A DNA stretch of 64,000 nucleotides from Burkholderia sp. Bp9143. GTDB taxonomy: Bacteria > Pseudomonadota > Gammaproteobacteria > Burkholderiales > Burkholderiaceae. The stretch spans positions 62,001 to 126,000 of the forward strand of contig NZ_QTPO01000006.1 of the NCBI RefSeq assembly GCF_003853645.1, written 5' to 3'. Of the stretch, positions 54,193 through 63,944 are shown in pieces. The notes under the pieces were generated by a model that saw only the letters and a list, made by a program, of their open reading frames with translations, was not told the origin of the DNA and made no database searches. The translations under genes and the position numbers were made by a program. Position 1 is the stretch's first letter. Each line of letters begins with the position of its first letter.

Positions 54193-57100
54193 ATGAAACG
54201 CATGCTGTTCAATGCGACGCAGCAGGAGGAGTTGCGCGTCGCCATCGTCGATGGGCAGAAGCTCATCGACATCGACATCGAGACAGCCGGGCGCGAACAG
54301 CGCAAGGGCAATATCTACAAAGGTGTCATCACCCGTATCGAGCCGTCGCTCGAAGCGTGCTTCGTCAACTATGGCGAAGACCGCCACGGCTTCCTGCCGT
54401 TCAAGGAAGTCGCCCGCCAGTACTTCAAGGAAGGCATCGACATGCGCTCCGCGCGCATCCAGGATGCCCTGCGCGAAGGCCAGGAGCTGATCGTCCAGGT
54501 CGAGAAGGAAGAGCGTGGCAACAAGGGCGCCGCCCTCACTACGTTCATCTCGCTCGCCGGCCGCTACCTCGTGCTGATGCCGAACAACCCGCGCGGCGGC
54601 GGTGTGTCGCGCCGGATCGAAGGCGACGAGCGCCAGGAACTGCGCGAAACGATGGCGCAACTGCAGATTCCCGACGGGATGAGCATGATCGCCCGTACCG
54701 CGGGCATCGGCCGCAGCGCCGAGGAACTGCAGTGGGACCTGAACTACCTGCTGCAACTGTGGCGCGCGATCGAAGCGGCGTCGCAAAGCGGCAACGCCGG
54801 CCAGCCGATGCTGATCTACCTGGAATCGAGCCTCGTGATCCGCGCGATCCGAGACTATTTCCAGCCCGATATCGGCGAAATCCTGATCGACACGAACGAA
54901 ATCCACGATCAGGCACGCGCATTCATGGATATCGTGATGCCGGACAACGTCGCGAAGGTGAAGCGCTACCACGACGACGTGCCGCTGTTCTCCCGCTTCC
55001 AGATCGAGCACCAGATCGAGACCGCGTACTCGCGCACGGTGCCGCTACCGTCGGGCGGCGCGATCGTGATCGACCACACCGAAGCGCTCGTCGCGATCGA
55101 CGTGAACTCGGCGCGCGCCACCAAGGGTGCGGACATCGAGGAAACGGCGACCCGCACGAACCTCGAAGCGGCCGACGAAGTCGCCCGCCAGCTGCGCCTG
55201 CGCGACCTCGGCGGCCTGATCGTGATCGATTTCATCGACATGGAATCGGCCAAGAGCCAGCGTGAAGTCGAGCAACGCCTGAAGGACGCGCTCAAGCACG
55301 ACCGTGCGCGCGTGCAGATGGGCAAGATCTCCCGCTTCGGCCTGATGGAACTGTCGCGCCAGCGCCTGCGACCGGCCCTGTCGGAAGGCAGCCACGTGAC
55401 GTGCCCGCGCTGTAACGGCACCGGTCATATCCGCGACACCGAATCGTCCGCGCTGCAGGTCCTGCGGATCATTCAGGAAGAAGCGATGAAGGAAAACACC
55501 GCGGCGATCCACTGCCAGGTGCCGGTCGAGGTGACCGCCTTCCTGCTCAACGAAAAGCGTCAGGAAATCAACAAGATCGAGTCGCGCTTCAAGGTCGGCA
55601 TCGTGCTGATCCCGAACAAGCATCTCGATACGCCGCACTACAAGCTCGAGCGCCTGCGCCACGACGACGCGCGCCTCGACGATCCGCGCGCATCCTGGAA
55701 GATGGCCGAGGAAGCAGCCCGCGAACTCGAGTCGGAAACCGGCTACAGCAAGCGCGCGGCCGAAGTGAAGCCGAAGCAGGAAGCCGCGGTCAAGGGCATC
55801 ACGCCCGAGCGTCCGGCCCCGAGCCCGGCACCGCAGCGCCCGGTCGAGCCGGTTCCGGCACCCGCACCGGTCGCCGCGGCAAGCGGCGGCTTCATCGGTT
55901 GGCTGAAGGGTCTGTTCGGCATGTCGCCGGCTCCGGCGCCCGCGCCGGTTGCACCGGCACCGGCAAAGGAACAGGCTGCCCGTCCGGCCCGCGAGCGGAC
56001 CGAGAAGACCGAGCAGCGCGGCGGCGATCGCAACCGCAACCGTCGTGGCGGCACCCAGCAGGCTCAGGGGGGTCGCGACCAGGCAGCGGCAGGTCGTGGC
56101 CAGTCGCAACGCCAGGAACGCGAAGGCAAGGAAGCGCGCGAGCCGCGTGAACCGCGCGAGGGTCGCGAACCGCGTGAAGGCCGCGAGCCGCGCGAAGGTC
56201 GTGAGGGCCGCGAAGGTCGCGAGGGCCGTGGCCCGCGCGAAGGCCGCGAACCGCGTGAGCCGCGTGAAAGCCGTGAGCCGCGTGAACCGCGCGAGCGCAC
56301 CGAGCAGCCGGAAGCCGTCGAGGCGGCAGGCCGCGGCGAACGTCGCGAGCGCGGTGAGCGCCGCAAGCCGACGCAACACGCGGCTACGCTCGAGACTGTC
56401 ACCCGTGGCGAGAACCATCCGGAAGCGGAAGCCGACCAGGCCGCAGCCGTCGCCCTGCCGGGCGCCGATATCGCAGCCGACGCGGAAGCCGGCGCACGTG
56501 ACGGTGAGGAACGTCGCCGCCGCCGCCGCGGCCGCCGTGGCGGTCGTCGCGAACGCGAGGATGAAGGCGCAGTCGTCGACAACGTCGAGCAAGGCGCGGA
56601 CGGCGAAGCCGCCGTTCAGGCCGTGACGACGGAAGCCCAGAGCGCGGTCGAGCCGGCCCATACGGCCGCACCGGTCGCGGTTGCAGCTGTCGCCGCAACC
56701 GGCGCCGCCGTTGCCGAAGCAGCCATCGAGCAGCGTGCCGAAGCGGCCGCGCCGGTCGCAGCCGAGCCGCAATCGGCACCGGTTCGTGTCGAAGCGACGC
56801 CGGTCGCGCCGCTCGAGCCCGCCCCGGTCGCACCGGCAGCCGAGCCGGCACCGGTCGCGCCGGCCGCTGCTCCGGAAGCCAGCCCGGCACCGGTCGCGGT
56901 TTCGCCGACCGATGCGTTCGAAGTGCCGGCCGCGCCTGCTGCCGTCGAAGCGCCGCAGTCCGCGCCCGTCGAGCAGGCCGCACCGGCGCCGGTCGTCGCA
57001 GTCGACGCTGCTCCGGCAACCGTCGAACCGGCTCACGTCGAAGCCGCACCGGTCCAAGCCGTTGCCGCACCGGCTCCGGCGCCCGTCCAGCCGGCCGCTG

Positions 57101-57297
57101 CGCCTGCTCTGGCGAGCCTCGATGTCGTGCTGGAACAGGCCGGTCTCGTGTGGGTGAACACCGACGCCGACAAGTTCCGCGCAGCTCAGGAAGCCGCGTC
57201 GCGCCTGCCGCGCGCGGTCCGCGTGCCGCGCGAGCGCAAGTCGCTGCCGCCGGTCGACCCGACCCCGATGCAGCAGGTCGAAACGTCGCACCATTAA
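54193..57297 (+). CDS. rne: Ribonuclease E
   Basis: This 1034-residue endoribonuclease is the scaffold of the RNA degradosome and processes mRNA decay intermediates, rRNA and tRNA precursors. The N-terminal catalytic half (about 1-510) includes an S1 domain (about 37-120), RNase H-like and DNase I-like folds (AIDVNSA about 300, IVIDFIDM about 343) and the zinc-link CPRC with Cys404 and Cys407, the E. coli positions. The C-terminal half is disordered. It has an Arg-rich stretch, a run of RE/PRE/GRE repeats (about 647-702), then long Ala/Pro/Val-rich sequence. CTGGAG precedes the ATG. Confidence 0.97.
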   Translation: MKRMLFNATQQEELRVAIVDGQKLIDIDIETAGREQRKGNIYKGVITRIEPSLEACFVNYGEDRHGFLPFKEVARQYFKEGIDMRSARIQDALREGQELIVQVEKEERGNKGAALTTFISLAGRYLVLMPNNPRGGGVSRRIEGDERQELRETMAQLQIPDGMSMIARTAGIGRSAEELQWDLNYLLQLWRAIEAASQSGNAGQPMLIYLESSLVIRAIRDYFQPDIGEILIDTNEIHDQARAFMDIVMPDNVAKVKRYHDDVPLFSRFQIEHQIETAYSRTVPLPSGGAIVIDHTEALVAIDVNSARATKGADIEETATRTNLEAADEVARQLRLRDLGGLIVIDFIDMESAKSQREVEQRLKDALKHDRARVQMGKISRFGLMELSRQRLRPALSEGSHVTCPRCNGTGHIRDTESSALQVLRIIQEEAMKENTAAIHCQVPVEVTAFLLNEKRQEINKIESRFKVGIVLIPNKHLDTPHYKLERLRHDDARLDDPRASWKMAEEAARELESETGYSKRAAEVKPKQEAAVKGITPERPAPSPAPQRPVEPVPAPAPVAAASGGFIGWLKGLFGMSPAPAPAPVAPAPAKEQAARPARERTEKTEQRGGDRNRNRRGGTQQAQGGRDQAAAGRGQSQRQEREGKEAREPREPREGREPREGREPREGREGREGREGRGPREGREPREPRESREPREPRERTEQPEAVEAAGRGERRERGERRKPTQHAATLETVTRGENHPEAEADQAAAVALPGADIAADAEAGARDGEERRRRRRGRRGGRREREDEGAVVDNVEQGADGEAAVQAVTTEAQSAVEPAHTAAPVAVAAVAATGAAVAEAAIEQRAEAAAPVAAEPQSAPVRVEATPVAPLEPAPVAPAAEPAPVAPAAAPEASPAPVAVSPTDAFEVPAAPAAVEAPQSAPVEQAAPAPVVAVDAAPATVEPAHVEAAPVQAVAAPAPAPVQPAAAPALASLDVVLEQAGLVWVNTDADKFRAAQEAASRLPRAVRVPRERKSLPPVDPTPMQQVETSHH
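56131..56300 (+). repeat. Coding tandem repeat in rne (REPREG units)
   Basis: Degenerate short repeats of the type CGCGAAGGTCGTGAG/CGCGAACCGCGTGAG encode alternating Arg-Glu with Pro or Gly ([12 protein letters not shown]...). The repeat lies in the disordered, RNA-binding Arg-rich part of RNase E and is likely to vary in copy number between strains. Confidence 0.75.
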
Positions 57298-57318
57298 GCG
57301 GCGCATCGCCCGACCAGG

Positions 57319-57345
57319 AAAAGCCCGCCTCCGGCGGGCTTTTTC
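57319..57345 (+). terminator. Intrinsic terminator after rne
   Basis: AAAAGCCCGCC-TCC-GGCGGGCTTTT, an 11-bp perfect stem with a 3-base loop and T-run, 22 bases after the rne stop. Confidence 0.92.
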
Positions 57346-57428
57346 ATTTCCGTGCTGCGGGTTTCCGCCCACCGGCCCGGCCGGCCGCTTGCGGCTAAAA
57401 TAGAGGTCTGGCTCGCACTTCTTTCAAC

Positions 57429-58541
57429 ATGTCCCGACGCATCATTCCTCTCGCCAACGTCAGCGGGATGCCGGATATCTCCGGCGTCGCGCATATCCCT
57501 GACGGCGCCCTGGCCGACACGTTCGCCAGGCCGCTGCGCGACCTGCGCATCTCGGTGACGGACCGCTGCAACTTCCGCTGTGTGTACTGCATGCCGCGGG
57601 ACGTGTTCGACAAGGACTACCCGTTCCTGCCGCACAGCGCACTCCTCACGCACGAAGAGATCGAGCGCGTGGCTCGGCTGTTCGTCGCACACGGCGTCGA
57701 AAAGATCCGGATCACCGGCGGCGAGCCGCTGCTGCGCAAGAACCTCGAATTCCTGATCGAGCGCCTCGCGCGCCTGACGACCCATGACGGCCGCCCGCTC
57801 GACCTGACGCTGACCACCAACGGCTCGCTGCTCGCGCGCAAGGCGCGCGCGCTGAAGGACGCCGGCCTCACGCGCGTGACGGTCAGCCTCGACGCGCTCG
57901 ACGACACGCTGTTCAAGCGCATGAACGACGCCGACTTCGCCAGCGCCGACGTGCTCGACGGCATCTTCGCCGCGCAGGCCGTGGGCCTCGCGCCGGTCAA
58001 GGTCAACATGGTCGTGAAGCGCGGCACCAACGACGGCGAGATCCTGCCGATGGCCGAGCGCTTCCGCGGCACCGGTGTCATCCTGCGCTTCATCGAATAC
58101 ATGGACGTCGGCACGTCGAACGGCTGGAACATGACCGAGGTGCTGCCGTCCGCGGACGTCGTCGCACGGATCGCCGAACAGTTCCCGCTCGTGCCGCTCG
58201 AGCCGCACACGGCGGCGGAAACCGCGCAGCGCTGGGGCTATGCGGACGGCAGCGGCGAAATCGGCGTGATCTCGAGCGTCACGCAGGCATTCTGCGGCGA
58301 CTGCACGCGCGCGCGGCTGTCGACCGAAGGCAAGCTGTACCTGTGCCTGTTCGCGTCGACCGGCCATGACCTGCGCGCACTGGTACGCGGCGGCGCCAGC
58401 GACGCCGAGATCGCGACCGCGATCGCCCGGATCTGGCAGGCCCGCACCGACCGCTATTCGCAGCTGCGCGGCAGCGCGGCCGCCGACGCCGCGCCCGACG
58501 GCGCCAGCAAGCGCGTCGAAATGTCGTATATCGGCGGCTGA
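57429..58541 (+). CDS. moaA: GTP 3',8-cyclase
   Basis: This 370-residue radical-SAM enzyme, with MoaC, turns GTP into cyclic pyranopterin monophosphate, the first step of molybdenum cofactor synthesis. The N-terminal cluster motif is [12 protein letters not shown] (CxxxCxxC, about 46-57). The second cluster lies in [18 protein letters not shown] (about 287-304). The protein ends with the essential Gly-Gly (SYIGG). About 30 extra N-terminal residues exceed E. coli MoaA. A TAAAAT element lies about 30 bases upstream. It is followed by mobA and moeA. Confidence 0.97.
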   Translation: MSRRIIPLANVSGMPDISGVAHIPDGALADTFARPLRDLRISVTDRCNFRCVYCMPRDVFDKDYPFLPHSALLTHEEIERVARLFVAHGVEKIRITGGEPLLRKNLEFLIERLARLTTHDGRPLDLTLTTNGSLLARKARALKDAGLTRVTVSLDALDDTLFKRMNDADFASADVLDGIFAAQAVGLAPVKVNMVVKRGTNDGEILPMAERFRGTGVILRFIEYMDVGTSNGWNMTEVLPSADVVARIAEQFPLVPLEPHTAAETAQRWGYADGSGEIGVISSVTQAFCGDCTRARLSTEGKLYLCLFASTGHDLRALVRGGASDAEIATAIARIWQARTDRYSQLRGSAAADAAPDGASKRVEMSYIGG

Positions 58542-58569
58542 CGCGCGCCGCCCGCCCCGATTTCCCGCG

Positions 58570-59187
58570 ATGTCCGCTTCCGCCTCGCCTTCCATCACCG
58601 GCCTGCTGCTCGCGGGCGGACGCGCGACGCGCATGGACGGCGCCGACAAGGGCCTGCAGCTGCTGGACGGTACGCCGCTCGCACTGCACGTGCTGCGCCG
58701 GCTCTCGCCGCAAGTCGACGAGACGCTGATCAGCGCGAATCGCAACGCCGATCGCTACGCCGAACTCGGTGCGCCGTTCGACGCGCGCATCGTGCCGGAC
58801 GAAACACCCGATTTCCCCGGCCCGCTCGCGGGCCTGCTCGCCGGCATGCGGGCGGCGCGCGGTCCGCTCGTCGCGTGCTCGCCGTGCGATACACCCTATT
58901 TGCCGGCCGACCTCGTCGCGCGGCTGCACGCGGCGCTCGACGCGCAGCAGGCCGACATCGCGATGGCGGTGACCGTCGACGCACAGCACGCGCGTTCGCC
59001 GCAGCCGACCTTCGCGCTGCTGCGCACGTCGCTCGCCGACGATCTCGCGGCCGGGCTCGCGGCCGGCGAGCGCAAGGTGCGTGCGTGGTACGCACGCCAC
59101 AAGACGGTCGAAGTCGAGTTTCGCGACGAGCGTGCGTTTTACAATGCCAACTCCTGGCAGGAACTTGCCGCGCTTGCCCGCCGCTGA
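58570..59187 (+). CDS. mobA: Molybdenum cofactor guanylyltransferase
   Basis: This 205-residue enzyme attaches GMP from GTP to molybdopterin, giving the bis-MGD cofactor used by DMSO reductase-family enzymes. The nucleotide-binding motif is LLAGGRATRMDGADKGL (about 13-29), with ISANRNADRY (about 56) and FPGPLAGLLAGM (about 85), then CSPCDTPYLP (about 103). The frame is open further upstream, but MSASASPS is the family-like start, 28 bases after moaA. It belongs to the moaA-mobA-moeA group. Confidence 0.95.
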   Translation: MSASASPSITGLLLAGGRATRMDGADKGLQLLDGTPLALHVLRRLSPQVDETLISANRNADRYAELGAPFDARIVPDETPDFPGPLAGLLAGMRAARGPLVACSPCDTPYLPADLVARLHAALDAQQADIAMAVTVDAQHARSPQPTFALLRTSLADDLAAGLAAGERKVRAWYARHKTVEVEFRDERAFYNANSWQELAALARR

Positions 59188-59292
59188 CGGCACCGGCATG
59201 CGTTCCCGCCCGCCGCATGCGCCTTCGCGCTCAGGCGCCCTCCGCGCGCCACCGGCCACGAACCCGATACGCCTTGCGGCGCAGTCCGACTG

Positions 59293-60588
59293 ATGATCAC
59301 GCAATCCTCGCCCGCCTCCCGACCCGCACCCGATTCCGCGGCCCCGCTGTCGCTCGCCGACGCGCAGGCGCTCGCGTGCCGGTTCGCGGTGCCCGTCGAC
59401 GCGTGCACCACGGTGTCGCTGCATGACGCCCTCGACCGCGTGCTCGCGGTCGACGTGAATGCACCATTCGACATTCCCGCGTACGACAACTCGGCGATGG
59501 ACGGCTATGCATTCGACGGCAGCGCAGGCACGCTTGCATCGACCGCCGACATCGCGCTGACGGTCGCCGGCACGGCGTTCGCCGGCCATCCGTTCGACGG
59601 CACCGTGGCACCCGGCACGTGCATCCGCATCATGACCGGCGCACCGATGCCGGCCGGATGCGACACGGTCATTCCGCAAGAACGCGTACGCGTCGACGGC
59701 GACGTCATCCGCTTCGCCGCGCACGACGCCGCGCGCGGCGCAAACTGCCGCCGGGCCGGCGAGGATCTCGCGCGCGGCGCCTGCGCGCTTGCCGCCGGCC
59801 GCATCCTGCGCCCGTCCGATCTCGGCCTGCTCGCATCGTTCGGGTTGCGCGAAGTCACGGTGCGCCGCCGCGTGCGCGTCGCCGTGTTCTCGACCGGCGA
59901 CGAACTGCTCGAACCCGGCGAGCCGCTCGGTCGCGGCACGCTGTACGACAGCAATCGCGGGATGCTGGTCGCGATGCTCGAAAGGCTGCATATCGACGCG
60001 ATCGATCTCGGGATCGTCCGCGACGATCCGGCGGCGCTCGAACGCGCGCTGCGCGATGCCGCCGCCGCACAGGCCGACGCGGTGATCACGTCAGGCGGCG
60101 TGTCGGTCGGCGAAGCCGATTTCACGCGCGACGTGATGGCGCGGCTCGGCGACGTGACCTTCGCGAGCCTCGCCCTGCGGCCCGGCCGGCCACTCGCGTG
60201 CGGCACGCTCGCGGGCGCGGGCGACGGCGCTGGCCACGTACTGTTCTTCGGGCTGCCCGGCAATCCGGTCGCGTCCGCCGTGACGTTCTACGCGATCGTG
60301 CGCCCCGCACTGCTGACGCTGGCCGGCGCCCATACGCCGCCGCCGGCGCTCTACCCGGCACGCAGCACGCAGGCGCTGAAAAAGCGTCCGGGCCGTACCG
60401 AATACCTGCGCTCGATCGCGACGCGCGACGCCGACGGCCAGTGGCACGTCGCGCCGACCGGTTCGCAGAGTTCCGCATCGCTGAGCGGCCTCGCGGCCGC
60501 CAACTGTTTCATCGTCCTGGGCCACGATACCGCGGCAGTCGACGCGGGCGCCCCAGTCGACATCCTGCCGCTCGACGGCCTGATCTGA
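59293..60588 (+). CDS. moeA: Molybdopterin molybdenumtransferase
   Basis: This 431-residue enzyme inserts molybdate into adenylylated molybdopterin. Domain I/II features: PAYDNSAMDGYAF (about 59-71) and IMTGAPMPAGCDTVIP (about 115-130). Domain III is MoaB/Mog-like with FSTGDELLEPG (about 198), YDSNRGML and SGGVSVGEADFTRDVM (about 268). It ends with GLPGNPVASAVTF and the small C-terminal beta barrel. The ATG lies 105 bases after mobA. It completes the cofactor group in this window; moaC, moaD and moaE are elsewhere. Confidence 0.96.
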   Translation: MITQSSPASRPAPDSAAPLSLADAQALACRFAVPVDACTTVSLHDALDRVLAVDVNAPFDIPAYDNSAMDGYAFDGSAGTLASTADIALTVAGTAFAGHPFDGTVAPGTCIRIMTGAPMPAGCDTVIPQERVRVDGDVIRFAAHDAARGANCRRAGEDLARGACALAAGRILRPSDLGLLASFGLREVTVRRRVRVAVFSTGDELLEPGEPLGRGTLYDSNRGMLVAMLERLHIDAIDLGIVRDDPAALERALRDAAAAQADAVITSGGVSVGEADFTRDVMARLGDVTFASLALRPGRPLACGTLAGAGDGAGHVLFFGLPGNPVASAVTFYAIVRPALLTLAGAHTPPPALYPARSTQALKKRPGRTEYLRSIATRDADGQWHVAPTGSQSSASLSGLAAANCFIVLGHDTAAVDAGAPVDILPLDGLI

Positions 60589-60625
60589 ATTCCAATCGGT
60601 ATATTTCTACGGGGGCAATCCGCAC

Positions 60626-60901
60626 ATGAAGAAACAAATCTCGTCGATCGCCGCGGGGCAGACCGCGAAGGCGCTAATCCTCGTCTACCTGACGTTCAGC
60701 GTGCCGATCGTGCTGCTCGGCATCCTGGTCGCGTACATCCGCTACGGGATGGTCGAACTGAGCACGATCCTGAGCGCGCTGCTGCTGAACGCGATCCTCG
60801 GTTTCGTGCTGCTGTGGATCGCCTGCCACGCGTACAACTGGGTCGCGTCGCGCTTCGGCGGCATCGAGATCGTGCTGTCGGATCCGCCGGAGGAGGCGTG
60901 A
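60626..60901 (+). CDS. Uncharacterised small membrane protein
   Basis: This 91-residue protein has two clear membrane helices (about 13-37 and 47-75) with short ends; the tail reads IVLSDPPEEA. I recognise no family. Its last bases overlap the GTG start of the next gene (GTGA), so it is translationally coupled to a GNAT acetyltransferase. It lies 37 bases after moeA and could be part of that transcript. A helper or membrane anchor role for the acetyltransferase is only a guess. Confidence 0.7.
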   Translation: MKKQISSIAAGQTAKALILVYLTFSVPIVLLGILVAYIRYGMVELSTILSALLLNAILGFVLLWIACHAYNWVASRFGGIEIVLSDPPEEA

Positions 60902-61383
60902 GCGGCGCGCAGCTGATCCGCGCGGCCGAAGCGCGCGACGTCGGCGCGATCCTCGCGCTGATGCGCGAGCTGGCTGCGTTCGAGAAGCTCACGCACCTGT
61001 TCGTCGCGCGCGACGCCGATCTGGCCGACGCGCTGTTCGGCGAACACCCCGCCGCCGAAACGCTGGTGGCCGAGCGCGACGGCGCGATCGTCGCGTATGC
61101 GCTGTTCTTCCACAACTATTCGACGTTCCTCGGCCGTCGCGGCCTGTATCTCGAGGATCTGTACGTGCAGCCGTCGCAGCGCGGCACAGGCCTCGGCACC
61201 GCGATGCTGCAGCACCTCGCGGCACTCGCCGTCGAGCGCCGCTGCGGGCGCTTCGAATGGTCGGTGCTCGACTGGAACCAACCGGCGATCGACTTCTACG
61301 AGAAGATGGGCGCGACCGTGCTGCCGGACTGGCGCATCGTGCGCGTCACCGGCGACGCGTTGAACGCACTCGCCGCGCGCTGA
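60898..61383 (+). CDS. GNAT acetyltransferase, diamine-type
   Basis: This 161-residue acetyltransferase resembles spermidine/spermine (SSAT-like) and related thialysine acetyltransferases. The conserved FFHNYSTFLGRRGLYLEDLYVQPSQRGTGLGTAML region (about 72-106) contains the acetyl-CoA loop, and SVLDWNQPAIDFYEKMGA follows (about 122-139). It starts at GTG, preceded closely by GGAGG and overlapping the upstream stop codon. The substrate may be a polyamine or lysine analogue. A strong terminator follows. Confidence 0.87.
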   Translation: MSGAQLIRAAEARDVGAILALMRELAAFEKLTHLFVARDADLADALFGEHPAAETLVAERDGAIVAYALFFHNYSTFLGRRGLYLEDLYVQPSQRGTGLGTAMLQHLAALAVERRCGRFEWSVLDWNQPAIDFYEKMGATVLPDWRIVRVTGDALNALAAR

Positions 61384-61419
61384 ACCCGGGCCGGCCACGC
61401 CGGTCGCTGTGTCGAAAGA

Positions 61420-61446
61420 TAACGGGCGCCCCTGCGCCCGTTTTTC
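61420..61446 (+). terminator. Intrinsic terminator after the GNAT gene
   Basis: ACGGGCGC-CCCT-GCGCCCGT, a perfect 8-bp stem with a 4-base loop and TTTTT, between the rightward GNAT gene and the leftward rmuC gene. Confidence 0.88.
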
Positions 61447-61479
61447 ATTCCAGCCGGTTTCGGCTGCCTACGTCATGCG

Positions 61480-62958
61480 TCATGCATCGTCCGCATCGGC
61501 GCCGTCCGCGACTTCCGAACCGAGCAGCCCGGCCGCCGTATCGCCCGGCAACGCCTCGACCTGTTTCAGCTTGCGGTTCATCACGCGAGTGCGCTGCTCG
61601 GCGGCCTCGATCGAGCGCGTGACCGTTTCGAGTTGCGCCTTCGTGCGCGCGAGCACGTCGCCAAACTTGCCGAATTCGGTCTTGACCGCACCGAGCACCT
61701 GCCACACCTCGCTCGAACGCTGCTCGATCGCGAGCGTGCGGAAGCCCATCTGCAGGCTGTTCAGCAACGCGGTCAGCGTGGTCGGCCCGGCCACCGTCAC
61801 GCGATAGTCGCGCTGCAGCAGGTCGGTCAGCCCCGGGCGGCGCAGGATCTCCGCATAGAGCCCCTCGGTCGGCAGGAACAGCAGCGCGAAATCGGTCGTA
61901 TGCGGCGGTGCGACGTACTTCTCGGCGATCGTGCGCGCCTCCATCCGCACGCGCGCCTCGAGCGCACGGGCCGCTTCCTCGACCGCCACCGAATCGGCAC
62001 GTTCCTGCGCATCGATCAGCCGCTCGTAGTCCTCACGCGGAAACTTCGCGTCGATCGGCAGCCACACCGGCGGCGCGTCGCGCGTGCCGGCGTCGCGCCC
62101 CGGCAGCCGGATCGCGAACTCGACGCGTTCGCTGCTCTTCGGCACCGTCGCGACGTTCTTCGCGTACTGGTCGGGCGTGAGCATCTGTTCGAGCAACGCC
62201 TCGAGCTGCACCTCGCCCCAGGTGCCACGCGTCTTCACGTTGGTCAGCACCTTCTTCAGGTCGCCGACGCCGGCCGCGAGCGTCTGCATCTCACCGAGCC
62301 CGCGGTGCACCTGCTCGAGCCGGTCCGACACGAGCTTGAACGATTCGCCGAGCCGCTGTTCAAGCGTCGCATGCAGCTTCTCGTCGACGGTGCGCCGCAT
62401 CTCCTCGAGCTTCGCCGCGTTGTTCGTCTCGATTTCCTTCAGCCGCTGCTCGAGCGTCGCACGCACTTCGCCGATCCGGCGATCGTTGGCCTCGGTCAGT
62501 TGCGTGAGCTGCCGGTTCAGCGTGTCGCCGAACAGCCGCAGCGCGACCGTTTGCTCTTCGCGCGCCTGCTGCGCCTGGCGCTGCACGCTCTCGCGCATCG
62601 CGTCGAACTGCTGCGCGTTGCCCGCGACGAGCTTGCCAAGCTGTTGCGCGAAACCTTCGATCTGGTTGTTCTGCACGGTCGCGATACTCGTCAACTGCGT
62701 CGCGAGTGTCTGCTGAAGCTGCGAGAAATTGCCGGCCAGCTCGGTGCGCGAGCCACGCGCATTCTCGACGATCTCGCCGCGCAACTCGCGTTCGAGCCGC
62801 TCGACCGCGAGCGCCTGCGCGTGCGCGGCGTCCTCGATCTGGTCGCCGAGCACGGCCGCATCGTCGTGGCGGCCGCAGCCGCGCACGATCGCGGCGATCG
62901 CCACCGCGAGCGCGACGGCCAGCACGACGACCGCCGCCAGCAACAACATCGTCGTCAT
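61480..62958 (-). CDS. rmuC: DNA recombination protein RmuC
   Basis: This 492-residue protein is anchored by one N-terminal helix (about 2-24) and followed by a long coiled coil (about 45-205). The RmuC nuclease-like core comes next: TRGTWGEVQLEALLEQML (about 242-259), WLPIDAKFPREDYERL (about 300), VAPPHTTDFALLFLPTEGLYAE (about 350). It limits inversions and other rearrangements by an unknown mechanism. Its start overlaps the stop of the hydroxyacid dehydrogenase gene by four bases. Family length is typical. Confidence 0.93.
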   Translation of the reverse strand: MTTMLLLAAVVVLAVALAVAIAAIVRGCGRHDDAAVLGDQIEDAAHAQALAVERLERELRGEIVENARGSRTELAGNFSQLQQTLATQLTSIATVQNNQIEGFAQQLGKLVAGNAQQFDAMRESVQRQAQQAREEQTVALRLFGDTLNRQLTQLTEANDRRIGEVRATLEQRLKEIETNNAAKLEEMRRTVDEKLHATLEQRLGESFKLVSDRLEQVHRGLGEMQTLAAGVGDLKKVLTNVKTRGTWGEVQLEALLEQMLTPDQYAKNVATVPKSSERVEFAIRLPGRDAGTRDAPPVWLPIDAKFPREDYERLIDAQERADSVAVEEAARALEARVRMEARTIAEKYVAPPHTTDFALLFLPTEGLYAEILRRPGLTDLLQRDYRVTVAGPTTLTALLNSLQMGFRTLAIEQRSSEVWQVLGAVKTEFGKFGDVLARTKAQLETVTRSIEAAEQRTRVMNRKLKQVEALPGDTAAGLLGSEVADGADADDA

Positions 62959-63944
62959 GCGCGCGGCTTCCCGATCACGTCAGGGTTGATCGGATTCGGC
63001 GGCTGCCCCGCGCGCGGCCCAACGTCCAGCGCGGCGATCAGGTTGTCGGCCGCGAGGTTCGCCATCGCGCGGCGCGTCTTCTCGGTCGCGCTCGCGATAT
63101 GCGGCGTCAGCACGACGTTCGGCACCTCGAGCAGCGCCGGATGGACGCTCGGCTCGCCTTCATACACGTCGAGGCCAGCCGCGGCGATCGTCCCGTCGCG
63201 CAGCGCGGCGGCCAGCGCCGCGTCGTCGACGATGCCGCCTCGTGCGATGTTCGTCAGCGTCGCCGTGGGCTTCATCTTCGCGAGCTCGGCCGCGCCGATC
63301 GTGTGATGGTTCTCCTTCGTGTACGGCAGCACGAGCACGACGTGATCGGCGCGCGCCAGCAATGCATCCTTCGACACGTATTCGGCGTTCAGCTCGGCCT
63401 CGATCTCTGGCGCGACCCGCGACCGGTTGTGATAGATCACCTGCATCCCGAAGCCGCGCGCACGCCGCGCGAGCGCCTGACCGATACGCCCCATTCCGAT
63501 GACGCCGAGCGTCGAGCCGTAAATGTCGCTGCCGAGGAATCCGTCGTACGCCCACTTCTGCCAGTGTCCGGCGCGCAACCAGTGCTCGGATTCGGCGATC
63601 CGCCGCGCGGCGGCCATCATCAGCGCCCAGCCGAAATCCGCGGTCGACTCGTTCAGCACGTCCGGCGTGTTGGTGCCGAGCACGTTCGCCGCGTTGAACG
63701 CGGCCATGTCGAAGTTGTTGTAGCCGACCGCCATGTTCGACACGACGCGCAGGCGCGGCGCCGCCGCGAGCGCAGCCGCGCCGACCGGGTCGCCCGACGT
63801 CAGCGCGCCGTCCTTGTCCGCGAGACGCGCGGCGAGCGCGTCGGGGGCGAGCGCGTCGCCGTTGTTCCAGTCGACTTCGAAATACTGCTCGAGCCGTTCG
63901 ATCACGTCCGGAAAGATCGGACGCGCGACCAGGATCTTCTGCAT
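62955..63944 (-). CDS. D-2-hydroxyacid dehydrogenase (glyoxylate/hydroxypyruvate reductase)
   Basis: This 329-residue NAD(P)H-dependent oxidoreductase has the nucleotide site GMGRIGQALARRARGFG (about 152-168), catalytic Arg in NIARGGIVDD (about 236) and Glu/His in LDVYEGEPSVHPAL and LTPHIASAT (about 265-290). It resembles GhrB, which reduces glyoxylate, hydroxypyruvate or 2-ketogluconate. Three in-frame ATGs start the frame; MQKILVARP is preferred because GGAG lies nine bases before it. It precedes rmuC with a 4-base overlap. The exact substrate is not certain. Confidence 0.9.
   Translation of the reverse strand: MQKILVARPIFPDVIERLEQYFEVDWNNGDALAPDALAARLADKDGALTSGDPVGAAALAAAPRLRVVSNMAVGYNNFDMAAFNAANVLGTNTPDVLNESTADFGWALMMAAARRIAESEHWLRAGHWQKWAYDGFLGSDIYGSTLGVIGMGRIGQALARRARGFGMQVIYHNRSRVAPEIEAELNAEYVSKDALLARADHVVLVLPYTKENHHTIGAAELAKMKPTATLTNIARGGIVDDAALAAALRDGTIAAAGLDVYEGEPSVHPALLEVPNVVLTPHIASATEKTRRAMANLAADNLIAALDVGPRAGQPPNPINPDVIGKPRA

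Noticed and set aside
55045..57372. 775-codon leftward frame opposite rne
   Set aside because: Shadow of the rne C-terminal low-complexity region; no domain or ribosome-binding site.
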